Below, one piece after another: positions 47,716 through 54,524 of a stretch of DNA of 64,000 nucleotides (position 1 is its first letter; every line of letters begins with the position of its first letter). The translations under genes were made by a program, and so were the position numbers. The stretch is from positions 62,001 through 126,000 of the forward strand of contig NZ_JAGOPN010000009.1 of the NCBI RefSeq assembly GCF_017991995.1, written 5' to 3'. Source of the stretch: Pseudacidovorax sp. (GTDB taxonomy: Bacteria; Pseudomonadota; Gammaproteobacteria; Burkholderiales; Burkholderiaceae_C). The notes beneath the pieces are model-generated. The model was not told the DNA's origin, did no database searches, and saw only the letters and a program-made list of their open reading frames with translations.

Positions 47716-48465
47716 CTACGCGCGGAACACGTCTTCAGCCATCTCGTCGAGCCTTTCCTTCACCGCTCGCCAGTTCGGCATGTGCCGGTCCAGCGTTCGG
47801 TAGAACCTGGCGCTGTGGTTATGGTGCAGCAGGTGGCACAGCTCATGGAGCAGCACGTAGTCGATGCACTCCCGTGGCGTCTTCACCAGCAGGGGGTTCA
47901 GCGTGATGCGGCCAGACGGTGAACAGCTTCCCCATTGCACCGTCATGAACTGCAGGCGTGTCTGTGGAAGCTGCCTGACCCATCGGAGGGGATCGGCGAC
48001 CGCTGCCAACCGCTCAGCGAACACCTCCCGCGCGCGCTGCCGATACCAGGCGTCCAGCGCGGCCCTGATCCGGGCCGGCACAGGCTCGGGCGTCGTTACG
48101 GCGATGAACGCGCCGCGCATCCGGGCCTCTGCTTTGGCCTCTGCATCGACCACCACCTTCAGGCGATAGCGTCGCCCCAGATAGTGCAGCGATTCACCGC
48201 TCACGTACTCGCGGGGCAGAACATGGGCCAACCGTGCCCTCGCGGCATGCACATGCTGGCTGATCCAGCGCGCCCGCTTCTTCACCGCCGTCAGCACATC
48301 CGCTAGAGCGGCGCTGTCCGGTGCATCCACCAGCACGCGGGCGTCCGGCTCTACATGGATGGCAACCCGCGTCACGGCGCGCGACGGTTGACGGCGCAGA
48401 CTGAAGTCGATGATCTCGTCGCCGTAGGGGATGCGGTGCTGCGAGACGCGTTCCGTTACTTGCAT
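47716..48465 (-). CDS. YgjP-like (DUF45, SprT-type) zinc metallopeptidase
   Basis: The 249-residue cytosolic protein has the YgjP layout: an N-terminal beta region containing HYLGRRYRLKV, then WYRQRAREVFAERL, QWGSCSPSGRITLNPLLVKT and the zinc site H207-E208-L-C-H211 (LLHELCHLLHHNHSARFY), third ligand probably H217. Genes of this family commonly sit next to type I hsdR genes; their role there is not established. It starts 2 bp after the rhuM-hsdR fusion stop. Base composition of 47.7-52.3 kb looks less GC-rich than its surroundings, consistent with transfer. Confidence 0.87.
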   Translation of the reverse strand: MQVTERVSQHRIPYGDEIIDFSLRRQPSRAVTRVAIHVEPDARVLVDAPDSAALADVLTAVKKRARWISQHVHAARARLAHVLPREYVSGESLHYLGRRYRLKVVVDAEAKAEARMRGAFIAVTTPEPVPARIRAALDAWYRQRAREVFAERLAAVADPLRWVRQLPQTRLQFMTVQWGSCSPSGRITLNPLLVKTPRECIDYVLLHELCHLLHHNHSARFYRTLDRHMPNWRAVKERLDEMAEDVFRA

Positions 48466-48467
48466 GT

Positions 48468-50108
48468 TCAAGGCTTGCTCAATCCGACACGCGTGATCTG
48501 GATGACTTGTTCGACCACCTGTTTGGCGTTGTCCAGGCCGAGCGCGTCGAACAACAGCGGCAGCAGGCCCTTGCGGATGGCCGCCTCGATGTTCTGGGGA
48601 TTGAGCGAGTTCTCGGCCACGGCATCGCGCACGATGGTGTCCATGGTGATCGCGTGTTGCACCCGCATGTCCTGGGCCTCGGCGCTCATCGCGGCAAAGG
48701 CCTCCTCCCCCTCGACCAGGCGCATCGCGCCGAAGTAGGCCCTGGCATGCGGCTTGTCTGCCAGCGCGTCGGGCATGTCCGGGGTTGCACGCGCCTCCAG
48801 CTTGTCCTCGAAGGACTTGAACAGCGCGTACTGCTTCAGCGGATGGTCGAACATGGCCTCCGCTTCGGCGATGGCCTGGCGCAGCAGTTCGCCGAACACC
48901 TTCTGCGCATAGGGGTCGTCCGCCAGCTCCTGCTCGATGGTCTTGCGCAGTCGGGTGCGGATCATGTCCGTCTCGTTGCGCGTCTTGTCCGCGGACCAGT
49001 CCTGTGGGTCTTCTGCTTGCCCCAACTGGTGCACCAGATAGACGCCTTCCGGTTCGCGCACTTCGGTGCCGATGACCTGTCTGTCCACCAGCTTGCGGAT
49101 CTGCTCTTCGTAGACGCTGTAATCGACCGTCTCCATGGCATCGCGGCGGGCGGTCTGGCGCAGCTCGGCGAAGAAGCGCAGGTCGGCCTTGTACCGGGCG
49201 ATCTGCGCCTCGGAAAAGCGCGGGTCCTCGAAGAAGCTGCGGGACGAGAGCGCCGTCTGCAAGCAAAGCCCGAAGGCGGTCACTGCGGCATAGTAGTCGT
49301 CCCGCAGCTTCTGTCGCTCGTCGTACTCTTCGCCGCCGCCGTCCTTCACGAATTTCGGTGCCAGCAGCTGCCGGTACTGCTCGCGGTCGAGCTTGTTGGT
49401 CAGCCCCATGTGGTCCTTGCTCGCATCGGCGCGGCTGTAGATCACCTCGGCCGCGGTCTGCCCGTGGATGGCCCAATGCAGCTTGTTCTGCACGGTGGCA
49501 AAGAAGCGCTGGGTGGCCTGGGACTGGCGGTCGTAGTCGACGGCCGTGGCGTAGATGTCGGTGATCTTCTGATAGAACTTGCGCTCGGAAAGACGGATCT
49601 CCCGGATGCGCTGCAGCTGCTCTTCGAAGTACTGCTTCGTCAGGATGGAGCCGTCGTTCTTCAGGCGCTCGTCGTCCATCGCGAAGCCCTTGATGGTGAA
49701 GGACTCGACGATGCCACTGGCCCACTTGCGGAACTGCACCGCGCGCTCGGAGTTGACCTTGTAGCCCACGGCGATGATGGCGCCCAGGCTGTAGTGCAGG
49801 GTGTCGTAGTTCTTGCCGTCGGAGGCAGTTATCCGGAATTTCCGGATAACTGCCTCTTCCTGCAGCTCGCGGTCGGCAAAGACTTTCTTCAGGTGCTCGT
49901 TGATCGTGCGGACGTTCACGTCGTAGAGCTGCGCCATCATCTTCTGGGTCAACCAGACGTTTTCATCCGCATAGAGGGCCTCGACGCCGCCCTGGCCCGC
50001 CGCGGCCACGAAGGTCAGGTACTCCGCCGCCGATGAACGCGTGATGGCAGGCAGCGACTTCGCGAGCCTGGCCTTCGCCTTGCCGGCGGCGCCGGCTGGC
50101 TTATTCAT
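48468..50108 (-). CDS. RhuM-family protein fused to the C-terminal part of type I restriction subunit HsdR
   Basis: The 546-residue frame is a chimera. Residues ~45-237 are RhuM: ENVWLTQKMMAQLYDVNVRT, EEAVIRKFRITASDGKNYDT, GYKVNSERAVQFRKWA, FFATVQNKLHWAIHGQTAAE. From about residue 240 it reads as the HsdR C-terminal region: LLAPKFVKDGGGEEYDERQK, VDYSVYEEQIRKLVDRQVIG, ELADDPYAQKVFGELLRQAI, LNPQNIEAAIRKGLLPLLFD and VEQVIQITRVGLSKP. The HsdR nuclease and helicase motor domains are absent, so it cannot restrict DNA by the normal mechanism. The C-terminal part could still dock on HsdM/HsdS. The start overlaps hsdM by 8 bp. The joint lies near 49,395. A 35-bp palindrome lies at codons 85-96. Confidence 0.78.
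   Translation of the reverse strand: MNKPAGAAGKAKARLAKSLPAITRSSAAEYLTFVAAAGQGGVEALYADENVWLTQKMMAQLYDVNVRTINEHLKKVFADRELQEEAVIRKFRITASDGKNYDTLHYSLGAIIAVGYKVNSERAVQFRKWASGIVESFTIKGFAMDDERLKNDGSILTKQYFEEQLQRIREIRLSERKFYQKITDIYATAVDYDRQSQATQRFFATVQNKLHWAIHGQTAAEVIYSRADASKDHMGLTNKLDREQYRQLLAPKFVKDGGGEEYDERQKLRDDYYAAVTAFGLCLQTALSSRSFFEDPRFSEAQIARYKADLRFFAELRQTARRDAMETVDYSVYEEQIRKLVDRQVIGTEVREPEGVYLVHQLGQAEDPQDWSADKTRNETDMIRTRLRKTIEQELADDPYAQKVFGELLRQAIAEAEAMFDHPLKQYALFKSFEDKLEARATPDMPDALADKPHARAYFGAMRLVEGEEAFAAMSAEAQDMRVQHAITMDTIVRDAVAENSLNPQNIEAAIRKGLLPLLFDALGLDNAKQVVEQVIQITRVGLSKP
49822..49856. repeat. 35-bp perfect palindrome inside the rhuM reading frame
   Basis: GAGGCAGTTATCCGGAA (49822-49838) and its exact complement TTCCGGATAACTGCCTC (49840-49856) surround a single T. 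It encodes RhuM residues E85 to A95 (EEAVIRKFRIT). A 17-bp perfect arm within coding sequence is far beyond chance and suggests the DNA itself is recognised. Confidence 0.9.
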
Positions 50109-51627
50109 AGCCCAGCTCCTTCAGGTAGACGCTCATCTGCGCTTCCAGCCGGGCCAGCTCGCCCTTGAGCTGCTCGCGCTCCCTGCGCACGGCCATCAGG
50201 TCGATTTCGGCCTCTTCCTCGAAGGTGTCCACGTAGCGTGGGATGTTGAGATTGAAGTCGTTCTCGGCGATTTCGGCCGGCGAGGCAAGGTAGGCGTACT
50301 TGTCCACGCTCTGCCTTGCAGCAGCCGTGGTCAGGATGCGCTGCAGATCGGCTTCGCGCAGCAGGTTCTGGTTCTTCCCCGCCTCGAAGTCACGGCTAGC
50401 GTCGATGAACAGCACCTTGTCGTCGGCCTTGTTCTTGCGGAACACCAGCACGGCGGCGGGGATGCCGGTGCCGTAGAACAGCTTTTCGGGCAGGCCGATC
50501 ACCACGTCGAGCAGGTTCTCTTCGATCAGTCGCTGGCGAATGCGGCCCTCGGCCGCACCACGGAACAGCACGCCATGCGGCACCACCACCGCCATGCGGC
50601 CGGTACCGGTTTTCATGGTCTCGATCATGTGCAGGATGAAGGCGTAGTCGCCCTTGGTACGCGGCGGCACGCCCCGGCGGAAGCGGCTGAACTTGTCGGC
50701 ATCGGCCCCGTCGAAGCCCCACTTCTCCAGGCTGAACGGCGGGTTGGCCACCACGATGTCGAAGTGCTTGAGGCTGGCCTTGCCGTCGAGCAGCTTGGGA
50801 TTGCGGATGGTGTCGCCCCATTCGATGCGGTGGTTGTCCTCGCCATGCAGGAACATGTTCATCTTGGCCAGCGCCCAGGTGCTGCCGATGGCTTCCTGCC
50901 CATAGAGCGCGTACTTGCGTGAGCCGGTGTTCTGGCGGATCAGGCGGCCGCACTTCATCAGCAACGAGCCGGAGCCGCAGGTGGGGTCGCAGATTTCATC
51001 GCCTTCTTGCGGCGCCATCAGCCGCGCCATGAGCGTGGAGACTTCGGGCGGGGTGTAGAACTCCCCCGCCTTCTTGCCGCTGGTGGAGGCGAAGTTCTTG
51101 ATGAGGAACTCGTAGGCATTGCCGATCACGTCGAGCTGGCCGACGCGGCTGGGGCGCAGGTCCAGCGCCGGCTTGGCGAAGTCTTCCAGCAGGTGGCGCA
51201 GGATGTCGTTCTTCTGCTGTTCGTCGCCCAGCTTGTTGGAGTTGAAGCTGATGTCCTGGAACACATCGCGCAGCTTGGTGATGTTGGCGTCTTCGATGGC
51301 GTCGAGGGCCTTGTCGATGCGCTCGCCGTTGCCCGGACTGTGACGCCGGTTGTAGAGGGCATAGAAGCTGGCGCGGGCCGGCAGCACGAAGCGCTCGTTC
51401 TTGAGCATTTCCTCGATCAGCTCGGGGTGGTCGCCATACTGCTTCTTGTAGTCGTCGTAATGGTCTTGCCAGACATCCGACACGTACTTGAGGAAGAGCA
51501 TGGTCAGGACGAAGTCCTTGTAGATGCTCGGATCCACCGTGCCGCGGAAGGTGTCGCAGGCTGCCCAGACGGCGGCGTTGATGTCGTCCTGGCTGACCGG
51601 GGCGATGGTGCTGAGGGTGTCGTTCAC
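50101..51627 (-). CDS. hsdM: Type I restriction-modification DNA methyltransferase subunit HsdM
   Basis: The 508-residue adenine methyltransferase has the HsdM N-terminal helical domain (VWAACDTFRGTVDPSIYKDF), the SAM-binding motif D214-P-T-C-G-S-G220, the catalytic N-P-P-F (295-298), GVPPRTKGDYAFILHMIETM and a C-terminal coiled coil near EIDLMAVRREREQLKGELAR. It appears intact. The start is GTG at 51627 with GGAAAG upstream; hsdS lies 20 bp before and the rhuM-hsdR fusion overlaps its end by 8 bp. With the half-size HsdS it should methylate a specific DNA site. Confidence 0.92.
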   Translation of the reverse strand: MNDTLSTIAPVSQDDINAAVWAACDTFRGTVDPSIYKDFVLTMLFLKYVSDVWQDHYDDYKKQYGDHPELIEEMLKNERFVLPARASFYALYNRRHSPGNGERIDKALDAIEDANITKLRDVFQDISFNSNKLGDEQQKNDILRHLLEDFAKPALDLRPSRVGQLDVIGNAYEFLIKNFASTSGKKAGEFYTPPEVSTLMARLMAPQEGDEICDPTCGSGSLLMKCGRLIRQNTGSRKYALYGQEAIGSTWALAKMNMFLHGEDNHRIEWGDTIRNPKLLDGKASLKHFDIVVANPPFSLEKWGFDGADADKFSRFRRGVPPRTKGDYAFILHMIETMKTGTGRMAVVVPHGVLFRGAAEGRIRQRLIEENLLDVVIGLPEKLFYGTGIPAAVLVFRKNKADDKVLFIDASRDFEAGKNQNLLREADLQRILTTAAARQSVDKYAYLASPAEIAENDFNLNIPRYVDTFEEEAEIDLMAVRREREQLKGELARLEAQMSVYLKELGYE

Positions 51628-51647
51628 AAGATGGCTTTCCGGGGTGT

Positions 51648-52253
51648 TCAGTGAGCGGGCTGGGCGGCTTGCGCCAGACCTTCTGCAAGCGCATGGAGTT
51701 GCCGCTCGCGATTGCGGATGAGTTGGTGAAGGGTGCGGCGCTCTTGGCGGGCCAGGTCTGCCAGCGCCACGATGCGTTGTTGGTCTGCCATCGGCGGCAC
51801 GCTCAGCGCGAGCGATTCCAGCACGGGGCGGCGGATGCTCAGCTGGCTGCTGCCCTCGGCGGCTTGTTGCAGCTGACGCTGGAACGGCGGCTGGTTGATC
51901 TGCCATGCCAGGAAGGCCGGCAGCAGTGCGGCCCCACGCAGCACCTGAAGCAGAAAGAAGTGCGGGCTGCACACGGCGGCGCCTGGCGGCTCCTCGATGC
52001 AGACGGCATAGAACCGTGCACCCCTGGCGACGAAGAGGACGTCGCCGGCCTTGAGCCAGCCCGGCTGCTTGCGTCCGGCGAGGGAGGTGCGGATGACGCC
52101 CGACCAGTTCACGCCGTGGTCGGGATCGACGTCTTTCATCTGCACAGCCAGGGTGCCGCCGTTCGCCGACTCCTCGATGGAGCCACGGAAGGGGTACCCG
52201 CCTTGCAGCGAGGCCAACCCGCCAACGGTTGAAAGATTTGCATCAATCGGCAT
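51648..52253 (-). CDS. hsdS: Half-length type I specificity subunit HsdS (single target-recognition domain)
   Basis: The 201-residue protein contains one target-recognition domain (LASLQGGYPFRGSIEE, CSPHFFLLQVLRGAALLPAF, LSIRRPVLESLALSVPPMAD) and one helical spacer (QQRIVALADLARQERRTLHQ), half of a usual HsdS (~400-450). Half-size HsdS proteins can dimerise to recognise a symmetric site. The ATG at 52253 is chosen over a longer frame from 52379, because the extension overlaps the promoter and operators. It lies exactly 8 bases past a good -10, implying a leaderless mRNA. An in-frame TTG about 12 codons downstream is another possible start. The gene precedes hsdM, an inverted order compared with most hsd loci. 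Confidence 0.78.
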   Translation of the reverse strand: MPIDANLSTVGGLASLQGGYPFRGSIEESANGGTLAVQMKDVDPDHGVNWSGVIRTSLAGRKQPGWLKAGDVLFVARGARFYAVCIEEPPGAAVCSPHFFLLQVLRGAALLPAFLAWQINQPPFQRQLQQAAEGSSQLSIRRPVLESLALSVPPMADQQRIVALADLARQERRTLHQLIRNRERQLHALAEGLAQAAQPAH

Positions 52254-52259
52254 GATGCA
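52239..52259. promoter_or_regulatory. Operator copy 1 before hsdS (7-7-7 inverted repeat)
   Basis: TGCATCA (52239-52245), 7-bp spacer, TGATGCA (52253-52259). Arms are identical to those of copy 2 and the spacer length is the same. It abuts the -10 element and covers the predicted transcription and translation start. Confidence 0.75.
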
Positions 52260-52260
52260 G

Positions 52261-52290
52261 ATCATAGGTCCATTCGCTGAGCCCCGGGAA
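52261..52290 (-). promoter_or_regulatory. hsdS promoter, apparently leaderless
   Basis: On the minus strand: -35 TTCCCG (52290-52285), 18-bp spacer, -10 TATGAT (52266-52261), then 7 bases to the A of the ATG at 52253. The promoter is bracketed by the two identical operators. Confidence 0.55.
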
Positions 52291-52292
52291 TT

Positions 52293-52313
52293 TGCATCAC
52301 CGCCAATGATGCA
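52293..52313. promoter_or_regulatory. Operator copy 2 before hsdS (7-7-7 inverted repeat)
   Basis: TGCATCA (52293-52299), 7-bp spacer, TGATGCA (52307-52313). It lies just upstream of the hsdS -35, 54 bp centre to centre from copy 1, close to five helical turns, so both can be bound on one DNA face. Confidence 0.75.
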
Positions 52314-52356
52314 TTTTCCACCGTGGCTGCGCGCTGCCCGGTGCCACCCTGCGCCC

Positions 52357-52384
52357 TTGCTCGCTTCGCGCATGAGCAAACTCG
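52357..52384 (+). promoter_or_regulatory. Additional sulfur-regulon operator without promoter core
   Basis: TTGCTCG (52357-52363), AGCAA (52375-52379) and G at position 28 (52384) reproduce the operator pattern, but no TTCGTT box follows. It lies 37 bp upstream of the operator of the tauD promoter and may be an auxiliary site. Confidence 0.45.
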
Positions 52385-52393
52385 CTTTCCGCC

Positions 52394-52460
52394 TTAGACG
52401 ATTCCCTTGTTAGCAAGCGAGAACTCTGTCGTTCCCGCATCGAAGGTGCGTCCCTAGAGT
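52394..52460 (+). promoter_or_regulatory. Sulfur-regulon-type promoter of the 52508-57383 operon
   Basis: TTAGACG (52394-52400), AGCAA (52412-52416), G at position 28, GTCGTT (52428-52433), -35 TTCCCG (52432-52437), 17-bp spacer and -10 TAGAGT (52455-52460). The dioxygenase start is 47 bp downstream. Confidence 0.6.
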
Positions 52461-52507
52461 CATGCCCATCGCCACCGCACCGGTGGCCCCGACCTGACAC
52501 CCTGGCC

Positions 52508-53401
52508 ATGACCGCCCACGCCCTTCTCGACGACGCCCATTCGCTTCTCCAGGAATTCGACATCCGGCCGCTGCCCGGCAGTTTTGCCGCCGAGGTGGTC
52601 GGACTCGATCTCGGCCGGCCAATCCTGGACGAGGACTTCGCCCGCCTGCGGCGCGCCCATCTGGCGCATCCGGTGCTCGTCTTCCGCGACCAGCGCATCA
52701 CGCCGGCCCAGCACGTGGCGTTCAGCCGCCGCTTCGGGCCGCTGCAGATCCATGTGCAGAAGAAGTTCCAGCTCGCCGGCCATCCCGAGGTGCTGATCGT
52801 CTCCAACATCAAGGAGAACGGCGCGCCCATCGGGCTGGGCGATGCCGGCCACTTCTGGCACTCGGACCTGTCGTACAAGGAAAAGCCCAGCCTCGGCTCG
52901 CTGCTGCATGCGCAGGTGCTTCCGGCCGAAGGTGGCGACACGCTCTTCGCCGACCAGCATGCCGCCTGGGACACGCTGCCCGAGGCGCTGAAGGCCCGCG
53001 TGGCCACGCTGCAGGCCGAGCACAGCTACCTGGCCAAGTACGAGGAGCTGCGGGCCCGCAGCCCCTGGCGTCCGGCCCTCACGGCCGCGCAGCTCGACGA
53101 GGTCAGGCCCGTCGTGCATCCAGTGGTGCGCACCCACCCCGAGACGGGCCGCAAGGCGCTCTTCGTCAGCGAGCACTTCACGACCCGCATCGTGGGCCTG
53201 CCCGAGGACGAGAGCCAGGCCCTGCTGGCCGAGCTGTTCACCCACAGCACGCAGCCCGCGTTGCAGTACCGCCATCAATGGCAGCCGCACGACATGGTGT
53301 TCTGGGACAACCGCTCGGTCACGCACCTGGCCGCCGGCACCCCCGACCACCTGCCGCGCAAGCTCTACCGCACCACGATCGAGGGCGACCAGCCCTTCTG
53401 A
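52508..53401 (+). CDS. TauD/TfdA-family Fe(II)/2-oxoglutarate dioxygenase
   Basis: The 297-residue dioxygenase shows H118-S-D120 (HFWHSDLSYKEKPS), distal H273 (WDNRSVTHLAAGTP) and Arg 284/288 for 2-oxoglutarate; GGDTLFADQHAAWDTLP is typical of the TauD fold. Family members desulfonate taurine-like or sulfate-ester substrates, giving sulfite or sulfate, succinate and an aldehyde. It is the first gene of an operon with two sulfonate-type binding proteins, an ATPase and a permease, and is preceded by the promoter at 52394-52460. Confidence 0.88.
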   Translation: MTAHALLDDAHSLLQEFDIRPLPGSFAAEVVGLDLGRPILDEDFARLRRAHLAHPVLVFRDQRITPAQHVAFSRRFGPLQIHVQKKFQLAGHPEVLIVSNIKENGAPIGLGDAGHFWHSDLSYKEKPSLGSLLHAQVLPAEGGDTLFADQHAAWDTLPEALKARVATLQAEHSYLAKYEELRARSPWRPALTAAQLDEVRPVVHPVVRTHPETGRKALFVSEHFTTRIVGLPEDESQALLAELFTHSTQPALQYRHQWQPHDMVFWDNRSVTHLAAGTPDHLPRKLYRTTIEGDQPF

Positions 53402-53512
53402 TCACCCTGGCGGCCCGACGGCCGCCTCGCCCGGGCGACACGGACAGGAAGACGACCACGGGTCCGGCTTCCGCAGAAATCCCGCGCCCACCACATCCTG
53501 GAGAGGAAGCCC

Positions 53513-54523
53513 ATGACACCCATCACCCGCCGCCTGGCCGCCCTGCTCACCGCTGCCGGCCTGGCCACCGCCTCGCTGGCCGCCCATGCCGAGGGCCAGA
53601 TCCGCATCGCCCAGCAGTTCGGCATCGTCTACCTGCTGCTGAACGTGGCGCAAGAGCAGAAGCTCATCGAGAAGCACGCGAAGGCCGCAGGCATCGACGC
53701 CAAGGTCGAGTTCCTGCAGCTGTCGGGCGGCTCGGCGGTCAATGACGCGCTGCTGTCGGGCAGCATCGACGTCGCGGGCGCCGGCGTCGGCCCGCTCTTC
53801 ACGCTGTGGGACCGCACCAAGGGCCGCCAGAACGTCAAGGGCGTGGCCTCGCTGGGCAACTTTCCCTACTACCTGGTCACCAACAATCCGAACGTGAAGT
53901 CCATTGCCGACTTCACCGACAAGGACCGCATCGCGCTGCCGGCCGTCGGCGTGTCGGTGCAGTCGCGCGTGCTGCAGCTGGCCTCGGCCAAGCTGTGGGG
54001 CGACAAGGACTTCGCGCGGCTGGACAAGATCAGCGTCGCGCTGCCGCACCCGGATGCCGCCGCGGCCATCATCAAGGGTGGCACCGAGATCACGGGCCAC
54101 TTCGGCAACCCGCCCTTCCAGGAGCAGGAACTGGCCGGCAACCCCAACGCCCGCATCGTGCTCAATTCCTACGACGTGCTCGGCGGCCCCTCGTCGGCCA
54201 CGGTGCTGTACGCCACCGAGAAATTTAGGGCCGAGAACCCCAAGACCTACAAGGCCTTCGTCGCCGCGCTGGACGAGGCGGCCCAGTTCATCCGCAGCCA
54301 GCCCGAGCAGGCGGCCGACATCTACCTGAAGGCCAGCGGCACCAAGACCGACCGCGCGCTGCTGCTGAAGATCATCAGGAACCCCGAGGTGCAGTTCAAG
54401 ACCGAGCCGCAGAACACGCTGGCGCTGGGCCAGTTCATGCACCGCGTGGGCGCCATCAAGAACCAGCCGCAGTCGGTGAAGGACTATTTCTTCGACGACG
54501 TGCTGAACGCGCAATCGAACTGA
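53513..54523 (+). CDS. Sulfonate/nitrate-type ABC transporter substrate-binding protein, first of pair
   Basis: The 336-residue exported protein has a Sec signal peptide (TRRLAALLTAAGLATASLAA, cut near AHAEG). SsuA/NMT1-like features are IRIAQQFGIVYLLLNVAQEQ, LQLSGGSAVNDALLSGSIDV, LWDRTKGRQNVKGVASLG and LPHPDAAAAIIKGGTEITGH. It follows the dioxygenase by 111 bp; GAGAGGAAG lies just before the start. Its C-terminal YFFDDVLNAQSN resembles that of the next gene, a tandem paralogue. Confidence 0.87.
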   Translation: MTPITRRLAALLTAAGLATASLAAHAEGQIRIAQQFGIVYLLLNVAQEQKLIEKHAKAAGIDAKVEFLQLSGGSAVNDALLSGSIDVAGAGVGPLFTLWDRTKGRQNVKGVASLGNFPYYLVTNNPNVKSIADFTDKDRIALPAVGVSVQSRVLQLASAKLWGDKDFARLDKISVALPHPDAAAAIIKGGTEITGHFGNPPFQEQELAGNPNARIVLNSYDVLGGPSSATVLYATEKFRAENPKTYKAFVAALDEAAQFIRSQPEQAADIYLKASGTKTDRALLLKIIRNPEVQFKTEPQNTLALGQFMHRVGAIKNQPQSVKDYFFDDVLNAQSN

Positions 54524-54524
54524 G

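Noticed and set aside
52254-52379. Longer hsdS starting at 52379
   Set aside because: The added 42 residues would be encoded by the operators, the -10/-35 and a regulon operator copy, and resemble no HsdS N terminus.
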